Source: an uncultured Clostridia bacterium
Lineage (GTDB): Bacteria > Bacillota > Clostridia > Peptostreptococcales > Anaerovoracaceae
Assembly (NCBI GenBank): GCA_934281605.1
Contig: CAKQXD010000001.1
Span: 380,629-444,628 of the forward strand
Direction of reading: 5' to 3'
Length of the DNA stretch: 64,000 nt
The notes under the pieces were generated by a model. That model was not told where the DNA came from and did no database searches. It saw only the letters and a program-made list of their open reading frames with translations. Shown one piece after another: positions 17,762 to 26,955 of the stretch. The translations under genes and the position numbers were made by a program. The first letter of the stretch is position 1; each line of letters starts with the position of its first letter.

Positions 17762-19440
17762 TTCGCAGCACCTCCTTTTGGTAAAAGGAATGCAATATGC
17801 ACGTCATCTTCCTGTTTAGATACGATCGCTGCAGCATTATGTTGTGCCAGAAACTCGCGATCCGGCACGATGGCCGACAAGTCGCACGATATGGAAAATG
17901 TCATCTCAACAGATTCCGATTCTACTGTAAGATTGACCAGGATCGCATTCATCGTCGGGAGCGCAGCTTCCAGTATCATTTCAAAAAAGGCGTATGCCGC
18001 CACCGAAGAATCCTTTGACAGTATGCCTTTGCATCTGCACGATAACGAACCCGCTACTCCGCAGAGTCTTAGATTTTCCATGGATTCCCGAAGGCAGTAT
18101 TCCAGCTCCTGTGCCGGCAGAAAGCTGGCTTCCTCTCCAAGGAGGATCAGATTGCTCCGCCGCTTGATATAAGAACTGATCACACAGACAAGACCCAGAT
18201 TTTCTCTTGTTTTAGCAGGATCCTCTGAGAAGGTGAGCAGCGACTCCAGCTTCTGCAGTTGCGGAGCCACTTCTTCTGTTATTTTGTCGTAAATACGCAT
18301 ATGTTCATCCGTCTGCGCCTGCTTTTCCTTTAGTTCTACCTCTGCCTTCAGAAGATTGTTGTTTTCAGAAAGGCGTGAACTGATCCGTTCTAGCTTTTTC
18401 AAGACATCCTGCACCATGGAAATATCTTCGACCCATAATACATGTCCCCCGGCAACGGGTGCTCCGGACAGCCTCTCATTTCCCATTTCAACAGGGCCTT
18501 CCTCCGTGCAGCGCATCATTTCCTTTGAGAATTCCTTTGCATTATCCGATGCAAGACGTATGTTGTATGATGTATCTACGATCTGCGCTCCTATCGTCGA
18601 GGCATGAAACAGCTCACTGTACCTTGTATTGGAAGGGATCAATCTGCTCTGGATGCAGATCTCACAGACCGACAGCATGATCAAAGTCATAACAGCTGTC
18701 ATATCGCCTGCGATCATGAAAAGGATCTTGATCCCCATAAGATATCCGATGCAGTATAAAAAAGCTGCCGCTGCCGGTATCACCGGTCCCCAGATCCGCT
18801 TTTTTTTGTTCGGCACATGGCTTCGCACCAAAAGCAGGGTCAAAAAAGCGATGACCTCCGCCAACATCCAGCCCAGGCACACGAAATAAAGTGGTTTATG
18901 TACATAAATGCACTCAGCATCTTCCATCCCAAACGGAAACGCGAAGACCTTTTGATGAAAATTATTGGTAAGGATCAATAAAATAAACAGGATCGCCGGA
19001 ACTGCAATCACCTTTAATGGAGTCGGCAACGTATAATTTTCCGGTCTTCCAAGACAGAACGCAAGATAGATCCCCATCAGCGGGATCAGTATCATCGGGA
19101 TGTAATAGCCGTACCAGCAGTAATACTGCAGCGCGGGGATCCCTTCCAGGAATAAAAATTTACAGGTTCTTATACCGAACCAAAACAGCAGCAGCGCCGC
19201 TATTGCCATCAGATATCTGCGGACGGAACGGTTGAGCACACGCCTTCTGACCGAAACGCCCCACGTGATGATGATCCCCATGTAAATGATCGATCGCAGC
19301 AGCGAACATAAATAATTGAGCGCATCATCCACAACATCAAAACGTGAAAACAGGCGGCAGACAACAGCACACAAAATAAGCGCTGCAACGGTCAGCAAAA
19401 TCTTCTTATCCTGCCTGTATTTCTTCGAGTTCCTTGTCAC
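17758..19440 (-). CDS. 7TM sensor, degenerate histidine kinase
   Basis: About 560 residues. Seven to eight membrane helices fill residues 15-275 as in the histidine-kinase N-terminal 7TM region family, followed by a PAS-like part and a coiled coil (about 350-400). Where active kinases have I-H-D this protein reads RIYDKITEEV, so the phosphoacceptor His is replaced by Tyr, and the C-terminal ATPase-like region has no clear N or G box. It is therefore predicted to sense and to act through the adjacent active kinase. The likely start is GTG 19440 (GGAG seven bases upstream) rather than ATG 19458, which lacks an RBS. Confidence 0.75.
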   Translation of the reverse strand: MTRNSKKYRQDKKILLTVAALILCAVVCRLFSRFDVVDDALNYLCSLLRSIIYMGIIITWGVSVRRRVLNRSVRRYLMAIAALLLFWFGIRTCKFLFLEGIPALQYYCWYGYYIPMILIPLMGIYLAFCLGRPENYTLPTPLKVIAVPAILFILLILTNNFHQKVFAFPFGMEDAECIYVHKPLYFVCLGWMLAEVIAFLTLLLVRSHVPNKKKRIWGPVIPAAAAFLYCIGYLMGIKILFMIAGDMTAVMTLIMLSVCEICIQSRLIPSNTRYSELFHASTIGAQIVDTSYNIRLASDNAKEFSKEMMRCTEEGPVEMGNERLSGAPVAGGHVLWVEDISMVQDVLKKLERISSRLSENNNLLKAEVELKEKQAQTDEHMRIYDKITEEVAPQLQKLESLLTFSEDPAKTRENLGLVCVISSYIKRRSNLILLGEEASFLPAQELEYCLRESMENLRLCGVAGSLSCRCKGILSKDSSVAAYAFFEMILEAALPTMNAILVNLTVESESVEMTFSISCDLSAIVPDREFLAQHNAAAIVSKQEDDVHIAFLLPKGGAAK

Positions 19441-19513
19441 ACAGCTTCTCCTTCTCATTTCGCCACTGACTTCTTAGATACAGTATAACTGATTTGCTGC
19501 AAAAAAGCAAAAG

Positions 19514-19556
19514 AGCCCGCCTTTACCGGATATCCCACTCATCCGGCAGAGGCGAG
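19514..19556 (-). terminator. Rho-independent terminator of the choline microcompartment operon
   Basis: On the minus strand CTCGCCT...CCGGAT pairs with ATCCGG...AGGCGGG (19556-19515) and is followed by CTCTTTTGCTTTTTTG. It lies 30 bases after the alcohol dehydrogenase stop and marks the end of the long operon. Confidence 0.8.
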
Positions 19557-19585
19557 TTCTTCTGCGTTCACTTTATATGAAATTT

Positions 19586-20713
19586 TTAAAGAGGACCAAC
19601 TTGTTTCAAGATGCCTTCGATGTCGGCGGCACCCACGATCCGGGGATTCGTCTTGGTGCATGTGTCAGCCAGCGCATCGTGGATCATCTCATCCTTGTGC
19701 TTCATCAGCTCTTCCGGTTCGATACCCGCTTTTTTCAGGTTTTCCGGGATGCCGAAGAGGCGCTCCATCTCGCGGATCTTGCGGATCAGGCTGTTGACCG
19801 CCAGAGGTACATTGCTGTACGGAAGCCCGATCAGCTTGGCCATTCTCTGATATTTTCTCGCAGCGACCGTTTCTTCCGGTCCATCCAGATGTGCATTGTA
19901 TTCGATTACGTGAGGCAGCACGATGGCGTTACTTCTGCCGTGAGACAGATGGAACTTGCCGCCGATGGTGTGAGCGACACTGTGGCTGATCCCCAGACCT
20001 ACTTTATTGAAGGCCATGCCTGCCAGGCAGGATGCATTGTGCACCTTTTCCCTGGCTTCCAGATCGTCGCCGTGGGTGTAGGCAAACGGCAGGAATTTCA
20101 TCAGTAATGTAACAGCCTTTTCTGCCAGCGCATCGGTGAAGTCATTGGCTTCTGTGGAAACATAAGCTTCCAGCGCATGAGTCAAAGCGTCCATACCGGT
20201 ATCTGCCGTGATAGCAGGCGGAACGCTTTCCACCAGTTCCGGATCCAGGATCGCAACCATAGGCTGCAGAGAATCGTTGACCAGCGGGTACTTTGCACCT
20301 TCCTGTGCGTTCGTAATAACGGAGAAGCGCGTAACTTCCGAACCTGTACCGCTTGTAGTCGGAATAGCGTAACACTCGTGTATATGTGCGATGTTCAGCT
20401 GACTGGAAAGTTCACGAATGGCCTTTGCAGCATCGATGGACGAACCGCCTCCCACAGCGATCATCACGTCCGCCTTACAGCTCTGCAGGCACTGGATCCC
20501 TTCCGAAACGATCTCGATCGGCGGATCCGGCACCACCTTGCTGAATACGTCCACCTGGCAAGCTCCCAGGTGCTCCTTGACTTTATCTACGATTCCGGAG
20601 GATTCCATAAAGCTGTCGCACACGATCAGAACGTGCTTGTCCTGGAGGGTGTCCAGAATGCCCAGGGAATTTTCTCCGAAATATACGTTGGTGCTGATGT
20701 TAAAATTTTTCAT
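19586..20713 (-). CDS. Iron-dependent alcohol dehydrogenase (acetaldehyde to ethanol)
   Basis: 375 residues from ATG 20713 (GGGGGAG seven bases upstream). Group III iron-containing alcohol dehydrogenase: NAD-binding VGGGSSIDAAK near 90, IPTTSGTGSEVT near 130, and metal ligands Asp and three His in DTGMDALTHALEAYVS and the later GISHSVAHTIGGKFHLSHG. It should reduce acetaldehyde from choline cleavage to ethanol and recycle NADH to NAD+ inside or next to the shell, the role of PduQ/EutG/CutO proteins. No clear encapsulation helix is seen at either end. Last gene of the operon, 32 bases after the hydrogenase gene. Confidence 0.9.
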   Translation of the reverse strand: MKNFNISTNVYFGENSLGILDTLQDKHVLIVCDSFMESSGIVDKVKEHLGACQVDVFSKVVPDPPIEIVSEGIQCLQSCKADVMIAVGGGSSIDAAKAIRELSSQLNIAHIHECYAIPTTSGTGSEVTRFSVITNAQEGAKYPLVNDSLQPMVAILDPELVESVPPAITADTGMDALTHALEAYVSTEANDFTDALAEKAVTLLMKFLPFAYTHGDDLEAREKVHNASCLAGMAFNKVGLGISHSVAHTIGGKFHLSHGRSNAIVLPHVIEYNAHLDGPEETVAARKYQRMAKLIGLPYSNVPLAVNSLIRKIREMERLFGIPENLKKAGIEPEELMKHKDEMIHDALADTCTKTNPRIVGAADIEGILKQVGPL

Positions 20714-20745
20714 AAGTCTCCCCCTCTTGCTCGAATAGCTCAAAT

Positions 20746-22098
20746 TTATCTCTCAAAATAACTGGTATGCAGCAGCTTTTCGCTCAGCTGCCCCAGAGGT
20801 TTCTCATAAAATTCTGCGTAGATCCGCTGGATCTCCGGGTTGTCCTGGGAGCTTCGCAAAGCCATCTGCTCGTCAGCCTTGTAAAGGCTTCTGATACGGC
20901 TCTTTCGCACGCTGTCCAGTACTGGAATTTGATGCATCTGCGGCTGCCCTGCTCCACTGATGCAGCCGCCTGGACAGGTCATGACCTCCACGAAATGATA
21001 GGACGAAATATCCCCTGCCAGAAACTCTGCCGCATTGGCCGTGCCGTAAATGACCGCCACCTTGATCTGGGTATCGCCCACAGGAACCACAGCCTCTTTA
21101 ATGCCCGTAAGTCCTCGTACCGGCTTATAATCAAACAGCTCCGCCGGAGCATCTTCGCCTGTCAGACTCCTGTATGCCATCCGCAGCGCTGCCTCCATGA
21201 CGCCGCCCGTGTTGCCGAAGATCAGCCCGGCTCCCGAGCCTTTGCCTAAAATAGAATCAAACTCCGATTCCGGCAGACTCCCAAAGTCGATCCCTGCCTC
21301 TTCCATCCACGACGCCAGTTCCTTCGTTGTGATCACATAATCGTTATCCCTCATCTGAGGAACCCCCAGAACTTTGCCTGCATCGTTGAGTTCCGGTCTG
21401 CGGATCTCAGCTTTTTTAGCCGTGCACGGCGTTACGTTTACCGTAACGATATTCCGTGGATCCCAGCCGGCTTTCGCTGCATAATAGGTCTTGATGGTCG
21501 CGCCCTGCATGCCGATCGGGCTCTTGGCCGATGACAGGTGCGGGATTTTCTCCGGATAATATTCCTCTACGTATTTCACCCACGCCGGACAGCAGCTTGT
21601 AAACTGCGGCAATGGTCCGCTGCCTGTTAAGATCCGTGACAGCAGTTCGCAGCCTTCTTCTATGATGGTCAGATCCGCAGAAAATGTCACGTCAAATACC
21701 CGATCTGCACCCAGCGCCCGCAGCGCTGCTACCATCCTGTCTTCTGCGAAGGTTCCCGGACGATCCAGGAACGCATCACCCAGACCGACACGAACCGACG
21801 GAGACGTGGAAAACACCACGTGCTTCGATGGATCAGCGATAGCATCTTTCACCTGCTGGATCTCACTGCGCAGATGGATCGATTCTTCCGGACAGGCCGC
21901 ACTGCACTGTCCGCAGTTCACGCAGTTTTTCTCCGTTTCAAGACCAATTTTTTCTTCAAATGTTTTACCCGCTACGCCCGTCTGTTCCTGACATACCGCC
22001 AGGCAGTGACCGCATTCCACGCACAGATCCTGCTCTTTGATGATAGCAGGGTTGGCGTCGGATACGCAGACACAACGATTGTACCATGTACTACTCAT
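20746..22098 (-). CDS. [FeFe]-hydrogenase, catalytic subunit
   Basis: 450 residues from ATG 22098 (GGGAGG upstream). Two 4Fe-4S ferredoxin motifs come first (CVECGHCLAVC and CVNCGQCSAACP, residues about 25-75), then the H-cluster domain with its three signatures: TSCCPAW, TPCTAKKAE and EVMTCPGGCISGAGQP. All H-cluster cysteines, including the proton-relay Cys of TSCC, are present; the second motif has Thr where many enzymes have Met. The size is that of short, monomeric, ferredoxin-linked hydrogenases, possibly group B, a subgroup guess. It sits between CO dehydrogenase and alcohol dehydrogenase, so it likely exchanges electrons with ferredoxin or with the CO dehydrogenase. Confidence 0.9.
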   Translation of the reverse strand: MSSTWYNRCVCVSDANPAIIKEQDLCVECGHCLAVCQEQTGVAGKTFEEKIGLETEKNCVNCGQCSAACPEESIHLRSEIQQVKDAIADPSKHVVFSTSPSVRVGLGDAFLDRPGTFAEDRMVAALRALGADRVFDVTFSADLTIIEEGCELLSRILTGSGPLPQFTSCCPAWVKYVEEYYPEKIPHLSSAKSPIGMQGATIKTYYAAKAGWDPRNIVTVNVTPCTAKKAEIRRPELNDAGKVLGVPQMRDNDYVITTKELASWMEEAGIDFGSLPESEFDSILGKGSGAGLIFGNTGGVMEAALRMAYRSLTGEDAPAELFDYKPVRGLTGIKEAVVPVGDTQIKVAVIYGTANAAEFLAGDISSYHFVEVMTCPGGCISGAGQPQMHQIPVLDSVRKSRIRSLYKADEQMALRSSQDNPEIQRIYAEFYEKPLGQLSEKLLHTSYFER

Positions 22099-22120
22099 AT
22101 CGCCTTTCCTCCCTGCTGCT

Positions 22121-24061
22121 CTATAGTCCCAGTCCGGCACGCTTCTCCAGGATCACGGCTTCCAGCCTGTCCGCCGAAGATGTGATATCCGTATCCACGA
22201 TCAGCCGACCACCTGTGATATCCTTCATCTGATTTGCCAGGACGTCGTGGATCACCGGGCTTCCCGTTACGAACGGCGGCAGTCCCAGGTGAAGAGTGAA
22301 TCCCAGCGACAGTGCGAACGCCCCGTCCGCCAGGGCCTGTTCTTCCAGCCACTGCGGCGCCGAAAGCACCACCGGAAGCTGCGGGAAATCTACGCCCAGC
22401 TCTGCTGCGATCTCTCCGCACAGCAGATCCATCCTGCCGATGGCAAGACATGGCCCAAAGTTGAGTACAGGCGGGATCCCCAGCGACTGGCAGACTTCTC
22501 TAAGACCGCCGCCGGCCAGCTCAGCCGCCGCAGGACTCATAAGTCCCGTATTTTCCAGTCCGCCACAGGTGCATCCTGCCGACAGTACCAGAATATCTTT
22601 TGCTATCAACTGCTTTGTCAATTCCACAGTGAATACATCGTGGCCTTTCGCTCTCAGATTAGAGCATCCCACGACGCCTGCGATCCCCTTGATCTTACCC
22701 TGCTTGATCAGATCGATCAAAGGCTCCCAGCTTCCTCCCAGGAAATTCTTCAGGCTGACTTCCGTCACACCTGTGATCGCATCCGGGCATCCATGAGCCT
22801 GCATCGGATTGATGCGAGGTGCCCCGCAGCCCAGCTCTCTGCCTAATTGACATAACAGTTGCTGAATCCTTGTGGATGCGACATGTTCTTTTCGAGATGC
22901 ATAAGCGCTGATAGCCGTTGCTGCGATTTTCTGACTGATAGCTCTCCGCTCTTCATGATGATAAGGTACAGATTCCGCCGCCGGTTTCTTGGCCACATCA
23001 TCTAAACAGATCTGAGGGATCTGAAGCTCATCACAAATCGGTTCGATTCCCGGGATCGTGCAGTTGAACTCACTGACTACTAAATCAATGCAGCCTGTCA
23101 TCAGAACTGCTTCACTGGTGTAGTTGTTTCCGGCATGACCGCAGAAAGCTTCCGTACATGCCGCCTTGCGCAGCTGGAAGTCCTGTCCCACGCAGGTGCA
23201 TCCCACGAGGCGGACGCCCTTGGCTCCTGCCTGTTCTGCCAGTTTCTGAACTTCCGGAGTCACCAGATATTCCTGCAAATCATTGTAGAAAGCGTGCTGG
23301 TGTCCTGTCGCCATAATGTTTACATAATCAGGATTTACGACGCCTATACCCACCTGGTCAAAACCGATCTCTCCTTCGCCCAGCATGATATCATTGAGTA
23401 AGTTGGTCAGTACCAGTCCGTATGCTCCCGTGGAAATACCCAGCCGCAGACAGTGCAGCAGCATATTTACCGGATCGGAATTCAAATTGGTGGACGATTT
23501 CACCACAGCGTTAAAGATCTCATCCTTGGCGCCTCCCGGCAGGATCCCCGTCTTTTCCCAGGCCTCAAGCCGCGGCTTATAGGCGAACTTCTTGATCAGC
23601 TCCATCTGTTCATCCTGTGGTCTTCTCAGATCCTCCAGGACCTGATCTGCGATCTGACCGGCGATATCCCAGTCGCTGAATCCTGTGATCCCCAGCTCCT
23701 TTGCCAGCCTGTGAAGCGTCTTCTGCCCCTTGATCGGGCAGCGATCCTTTGCGATCTGGCGAAGCTCCTTTGCAGCGTTCTCCACCACGTGGATATAACA
23801 GCCTGAACCAGCCGCCACCTGACGCAGGAAGTTACGTGCTGCGATGGTATCCGCATCCGCTCCGCAGACTCCTTTCGGTCTTGCCGGAGACAAACGGCAC
23901 GGTCCGTTGGAACAGAGTTTGCAGCAAACGCCTGCAAGTCCGTATCCGCACTTGTTTTCCTGTTTCAGCATGCGGTGATGGGACGTATCCACCGAAAGCT
24001 CTTCTATGTACTTTTCCAGAACCTGATCTGCATCCTGGCAGATATTCTTCTTGTTACTCAT
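22121..24061 (-). CDS. Carbon monoxide dehydrogenase-like Ni-Fe-S protein (CooS family), lacking catalytic Lys
   Basis: 646 residues from ATG 24061. Metal ligands of CooS are all present by comparison with the Carboxydothermus CODH-II sequence: D and B clusters in NKCGYGLAGVCCKLCSNGPC...GVCGA; C-cluster His in TGHQHAF, and Cys in GCTCVG, EFNCTIP, VVGCSN, SAGCTCGG and FGPCLAIGR. The catalytic Lys (equivalent to K563, normally M-x-E-K-A) is Gln in WLEEQAL, and the His93 proton-channel motif is replaced by SGCYIHVVEN. So a CO/CO2 reaction is not assured. Start choice: AAGGG nine bases upstream of 24061; alternatives at 24112 and 24121 have poor RBS. No CooC or CooF gene is adjacent. Confidence 0.85.
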   Translation of the reverse strand: MSNKKNICQDADQVLEKYIEELSVDTSHHRMLKQENKCGYGLAGVCCKLCSNGPCRLSPARPKGVCGADADTIAARNFLRQVAAGSGCYIHVVENAAKELRQIAKDRCPIKGQKTLHRLAKELGITGFSDWDIAGQIADQVLEDLRRPQDEQMELIKKFAYKPRLEAWEKTGILPGGAKDEIFNAVVKSSTNLNSDPVNMLLHCLRLGISTGAYGLVLTNLLNDIMLGEGEIGFDQVGIGVVNPDYVNIMATGHQHAFYNDLQEYLVTPEVQKLAEQAGAKGVRLVGCTCVGQDFQLRKAACTEAFCGHAGNNYTSEAVLMTGCIDLVVSEFNCTIPGIEPICDELQIPQICLDDVAKKPAAESVPYHHEERRAISQKIAATAISAYASRKEHVASTRIQQLLCQLGRELGCGAPRINPMQAHGCPDAITGVTEVSLKNFLGGSWEPLIDLIKQGKIKGIAGVVGCSNLRAKGHDVFTVELTKQLIAKDILVLSAGCTCGGLENTGLMSPAAAELAGGGLREVCQSLGIPPVLNFGPCLAIGRMDLLCGEIAAELGVDFPQLPVVLSAPQWLEEQALADGAFALSLGFTLHLGLPPFVTGSPVIHDVLANQMKDITGGRLIVDTDITSSADRLEAVILEKRAGLGL

Positions 24062-24137
24062 CCGATTTACCCTTATACTCTTACCTTTATTTCTCGAATT
24101 TTTCTCGAACATGTGCTCCATCGCACTTTATAGTAGT

Positions 24138-24166
24138 AGAGGTGGATATGAACCATATCCACCTCT
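24138..24166 (-). promoter_or_regulatory. Perfect 12-bp hairpin between shell gene and CO dehydrogenase gene
   Basis: AGAGGTGGATAT (24138-24149) and ATATCCACCTCT (24155-24166) form a perfect stem with a five-base loop in the 141-base gap between the BMC-H gene and the CO dehydrogenase gene. No T-run follows on the minus strand, so it is more likely an mRNA processing or stability element that sets different transcript levels for shell and redox genes than a terminator. Confidence 0.6.
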
Positions 24167-24202
24167 TATAAAACTAGCTAAAAACGTAATGATCGTCTCG
24201 AC

Positions 24203-24490
24203 TTATTTGCTTGCCTTCTGCGGCAGAATGTCTTCTACTTCTACGTGCGGACGAGGAATTACGTGTACGGACAGCAGTTCGCCAACTCTCTGAGCAGCAG
24301 CAGCACCTGCGTCTGTAGCAGCCTTTACAGCGCCTACGTCTCCTCTAACCATTACAGTTACCAGTCCGCCGCCTACGAATTCCTTACCGATGAGGTATAC
24401 GTTTGCAGCCTTTACCATAGCATCTGCAGCTTCGATAGAACCAACTAAACCCTTTGTTTCGATCATTCCTAATGCTTCGTTCTTAGTCAT
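24203..24490 (-). CDS. BMC-H hexameric shell protein (PduA/CutM-like)
   Basis: 95 residues, a single canonical BMC domain: NEALGMIETKGLVGSIEAADAMVKAA, GGGLVTVMVRGDVGAVKAATDAG and VHVIPRPHVEVE. The loop EFVGGGLVT should line the hexamer pore. It is small and abundant-type, so it is probably the main facet protein. RBS AGGAGG before ATG 24490. It lies 52 bases after pduL. Confidence 0.93.
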   Translation of the reverse strand: MTKNEALGMIETKGLVGSIEAADAMVKAANVYLIGKEFVGGGLVTVMVRGDVGAVKAATDAGAAAAQRVGELLSVHVIPRPHVEVEDILPQKASK

Positions 24491-24542
24491 TTTAATTTCC
24501 TCCTAAAAAACATTCATTTAAAATTTAACACGTTTTTTTAAT

Positions 24543-25193
24543 TTACTTAATGATTTTGATCCGTGTGGATGAACTGATGTCCATCGCATTGGCTTCTTCT
24601 GTGTCTACGTGACATTCCAGAGCCGATGTGTCCGTAGCACGGATCGCTACGTTTGCCAGCGTTCCGCCTCTCGGGCCGTCTACCTGGATGCTGACGATCT
24701 GTCCGTCATGCACGCCGTAAGCGGCTGCTTCGTGCGGAAGCATGTGAATATGTCTTTGTGCCACGATCAGACCTTCTGTCGTCTGTACCGATCCCTTAGG
24801 ACCGATGACCGTGATTCCCGGTGTTCCTGCCAGATCTCCGGACAGTCTTGCCGGAGCCTTGACTCCCAGTTTGAAACCGTCTCCTGTCAGGATCTCGATC
24901 TGTGTCTTGCTGCGAACAGGTCCTAATACACGGATCTTTTCGATCGCACCCTTAGGTCCGCAGATCGTTACTGTTTCCTTGCAGGCGAACTGTCCCGGCT
25001 GTGTCAGATCTTTGATCGGCGTCAGCTGATATCCAGGTCCGAACAGCGTGTCAAGGTCAGCCTGAGAAAGATGGATATGGCGGTTGGAAACACCTACCGG
25101 AATTCCTTCCGGAGCCTGCTGGCTGCTGGAGTTTACCTGCTGTACAGCTTCCAGAAGCGCTTTCAGGACTGCTTCGTATTCCTTGCTTGCCAT
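24543..25193 (-). CDS. pduL: Phosphate acyltransferase PduL (acetyl-CoA to acetyl-phosphate)
   Basis: 216 residues. Two PduL beta-barrel domains with metal-binding His motifs: VSNRHIHLS near residue 35 and VAQRHIHMLPHEA near 148. The first 20 residues (SKEYEAVLKALLEAVQQV) form an amphipathic helix followed by a Ser/Gln linker, a typical N-terminal encapsulation peptide. It converts acetyl-CoA to acetyl-phosphate and returns CoA within the shell. Start four bases after the aldehyde dehydrogenase stop. Confidence 0.93.
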   Translation of the reverse strand: MASKEYEAVLKALLEAVQQVNSSSQQAPEGIPVGVSNRHIHLSQADLDTLFGPGYQLTPIKDLTQPGQFACKETVTICGPKGAIEKIRVLGPVRSKTQIEILTGDGFKLGVKAPARLSGDLAGTPGITVIGPKGSVQTTEGLIVAQRHIHMLPHEAAAYGVHDGQIVSIQVDGPRGGTLANVAIRATDTSALECHVDTEEANAMDISSSTRIKIIK

Positions 25194-25197
25194 ATTC

Positions 25198-26922
25198 CTA
25201 TTCTCCCTTCATTGCCTTTACCAGAGCATTGATCATGTCGTTCAGCTGGCCAGCGTCGATCGGCTGATCGCTTGCTGCCGGTGCTGCTGCGTTGCTGCTG
25301 CAGCTGTTGCATCCTACGCCGTAGGAAATGCCGCTGTTGTTGTTCTGGTAGTCAGCTGGGGAAAGGTAAGCCGACGTGGATCCGCAGTTAGCAGGAGATA
25401 CCTGAGCCGGTGCTACTGTATTTGTAGCGAATGCCATCGGTGCTCCGCTTGCTGGAACCGGTTCCGGATGAATCGGAGCGAATCCGATGTTAGCGCCTGC
25501 TGCAGGAGCTGCATTCAGGTTAGCCAGTTCCGGATGGTTGAATGTCGGATCGTCTGCTGCCAGTGTAGCACAGTTTTTGATACCGTAGGCAACTTTTTTG
25601 ATATTTACCAGATGCATTGGACTTACGTTTTCAGATACCGAGCTGCCGCCCCATGTTCCGCAACCTAATGTGAAGGAAGGGATAAGGCCGGTGCTTCCGC
25701 CGGTACCACCCATGCTGCTTCCTGTGTTGACCAGGATTCTGGATGCCGGTTTCTTCGTGAATTCCAGAACGATGTTCTTGTTTTCTGTGTGTAAACTCAT
25801 GGTATGTCCGATACCGTTCTGTAACAGCTCGATGCTCAGTTCGCATGCTTCATGCCAGTCGTTTACTACATAGAATGCCAGAACGCTTGTCAGCTTTTCA
25901 AAGGAAAGCGGATAGCCGTCGCCAACACCGCCCTGAGGTCCGATGAGGACTGTCGTGTTTTCCGGAACGTTGATTCCTGCTGCACTTGCAATGTGAAGCG
26001 GAGATCTTCCTACGAACTTGGCGTTCATAGCGTGACCGCCGGCTTTGAACAGAAGCTTGCAGACTTTATCTGTTTCTTCCGGACTCATGAAGTAAGCGCC
26101 CTGGTTCTTCAGTTCAGCGATTACAGCGTCCTTGTTGCATTCTTCACAGATAATGGACTGTTCAGATGCGCAGATCGTGCCGTAGTCGAATGTCTTACTT
26201 GCGATGATGTTTGTAACAGCCTGCTGTACGTTAGCTGTTCTTTCGATGTATGCCGGAGAGTTTCCTGCGCCTACGCCCAGTGCCGGTTTACCAGCGCTAT
26301 AGGAAGCCTTAACCATTCCAGGACCGCCTGTTGCGATGATCATCTTAACTTCCTTGCTGTGCATCAGTTCATCTGTAGCCGGCATGGAAGGCATGGAAAT
26401 GCATCCGATGATGTTTTCCGGTGCTCCAGCTTCTACCGCAGCATCGCGCATCAGAGTAGCTGCTTTCAGTGTGCACTTTGCAGCGGATGGATGCGGTGAA
26501 AATACGATAGCGTTTCTAGCCTTGATCGCGATGATAGACTTGAAGATCGCTGTAGATGTAGGGTTCGTGGAAGGCACGATTCCCATCAGCAGACCAACCG
26601 GATCTGCTACATCCATCGTTCTTGCGATCGGATCTTCGCTTACGATCCCGATCGTCTTCATGTCCTTGATGGCATCGTACAGTAATGTAGAAGCCATGTG
26701 ATTTTTATAAGTTTTATCTGCCACTTTACCGAAGCCTGTTTCTTCTACTGCCATCTGTGCCAGTGAAACAGCATTTTCTTCGGCAACGCGAACCATATTA
26801 CGTATGATTCTATCGATCTGATCCTCTGTATAGTTTGCGATCTTTTCTGTTGCGATCTGACCCAGTCTTGCCAGGTCGCGAACTTCCTGTACAGAGCGTA
26901 AATCATAATCAATATTCTGCAT
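25198..26922 (-). CDS. CoA-acylating aldehyde dehydrogenase, active form
   Basis: 574 residues. Aldehyde dehydrogenase fold with the catalytic Cys251 in FDYGTICASEQSI and the CoA/NAD-binding GAGNSPAYIERTA. Family members are about 460-500 residues; here an extra C-terminal stretch of about 100 residues, an Ala/Pro-rich linker, ends in an amphipathic helix (AGQLNDMINALVKAMKGE), which is an encapsulation peptide. It oxidises acetaldehyde from CutC to acetyl-CoA with NAD+. Immediately upstream of pduL, in the order of glycyl-radical microcompartments. Confidence 0.92.
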   Translation of the reverse strand: MQNIDYDLRSVQEVRDLARLGQIATEKIANYTEDQIDRIIRNMVRVAEENAVSLAQMAVEETGFGKVADKTYKNHMASTLLYDAIKDMKTIGIVSEDPIARTMDVADPVGLLMGIVPSTNPTSTAIFKSIIAIKARNAIVFSPHPSAAKCTLKAATLMRDAAVEAGAPENIIGCISMPSMPATDELMHSKEVKMIIATGGPGMVKASYSAGKPALGVGAGNSPAYIERTANVQQAVTNIIASKTFDYGTICASEQSIICEECNKDAVIAELKNQGAYFMSPEETDKVCKLLFKAGGHAMNAKFVGRSPLHIASAAGINVPENTTVLIGPQGGVGDGYPLSFEKLTSVLAFYVVNDWHEACELSIELLQNGIGHTMSLHTENKNIVLEFTKKPASRILVNTGSSMGGTGGSTGLIPSFTLGCGTWGGSSVSENVSPMHLVNIKKVAYGIKNCATLAADDPTFNHPELANLNAAPAAGANIGFAPIHPEPVPASGAPMAFATNTVAPAQVSPANCGSTSAYLSPADYQNNNSGISYGVGCNSCSSNAAAPAASDQPIDAGQLNDMINALVKAMKGE

Positions 26923-26955
26923 ACTATGGCACCTCCTTTTTTCTTACATTCTTAA

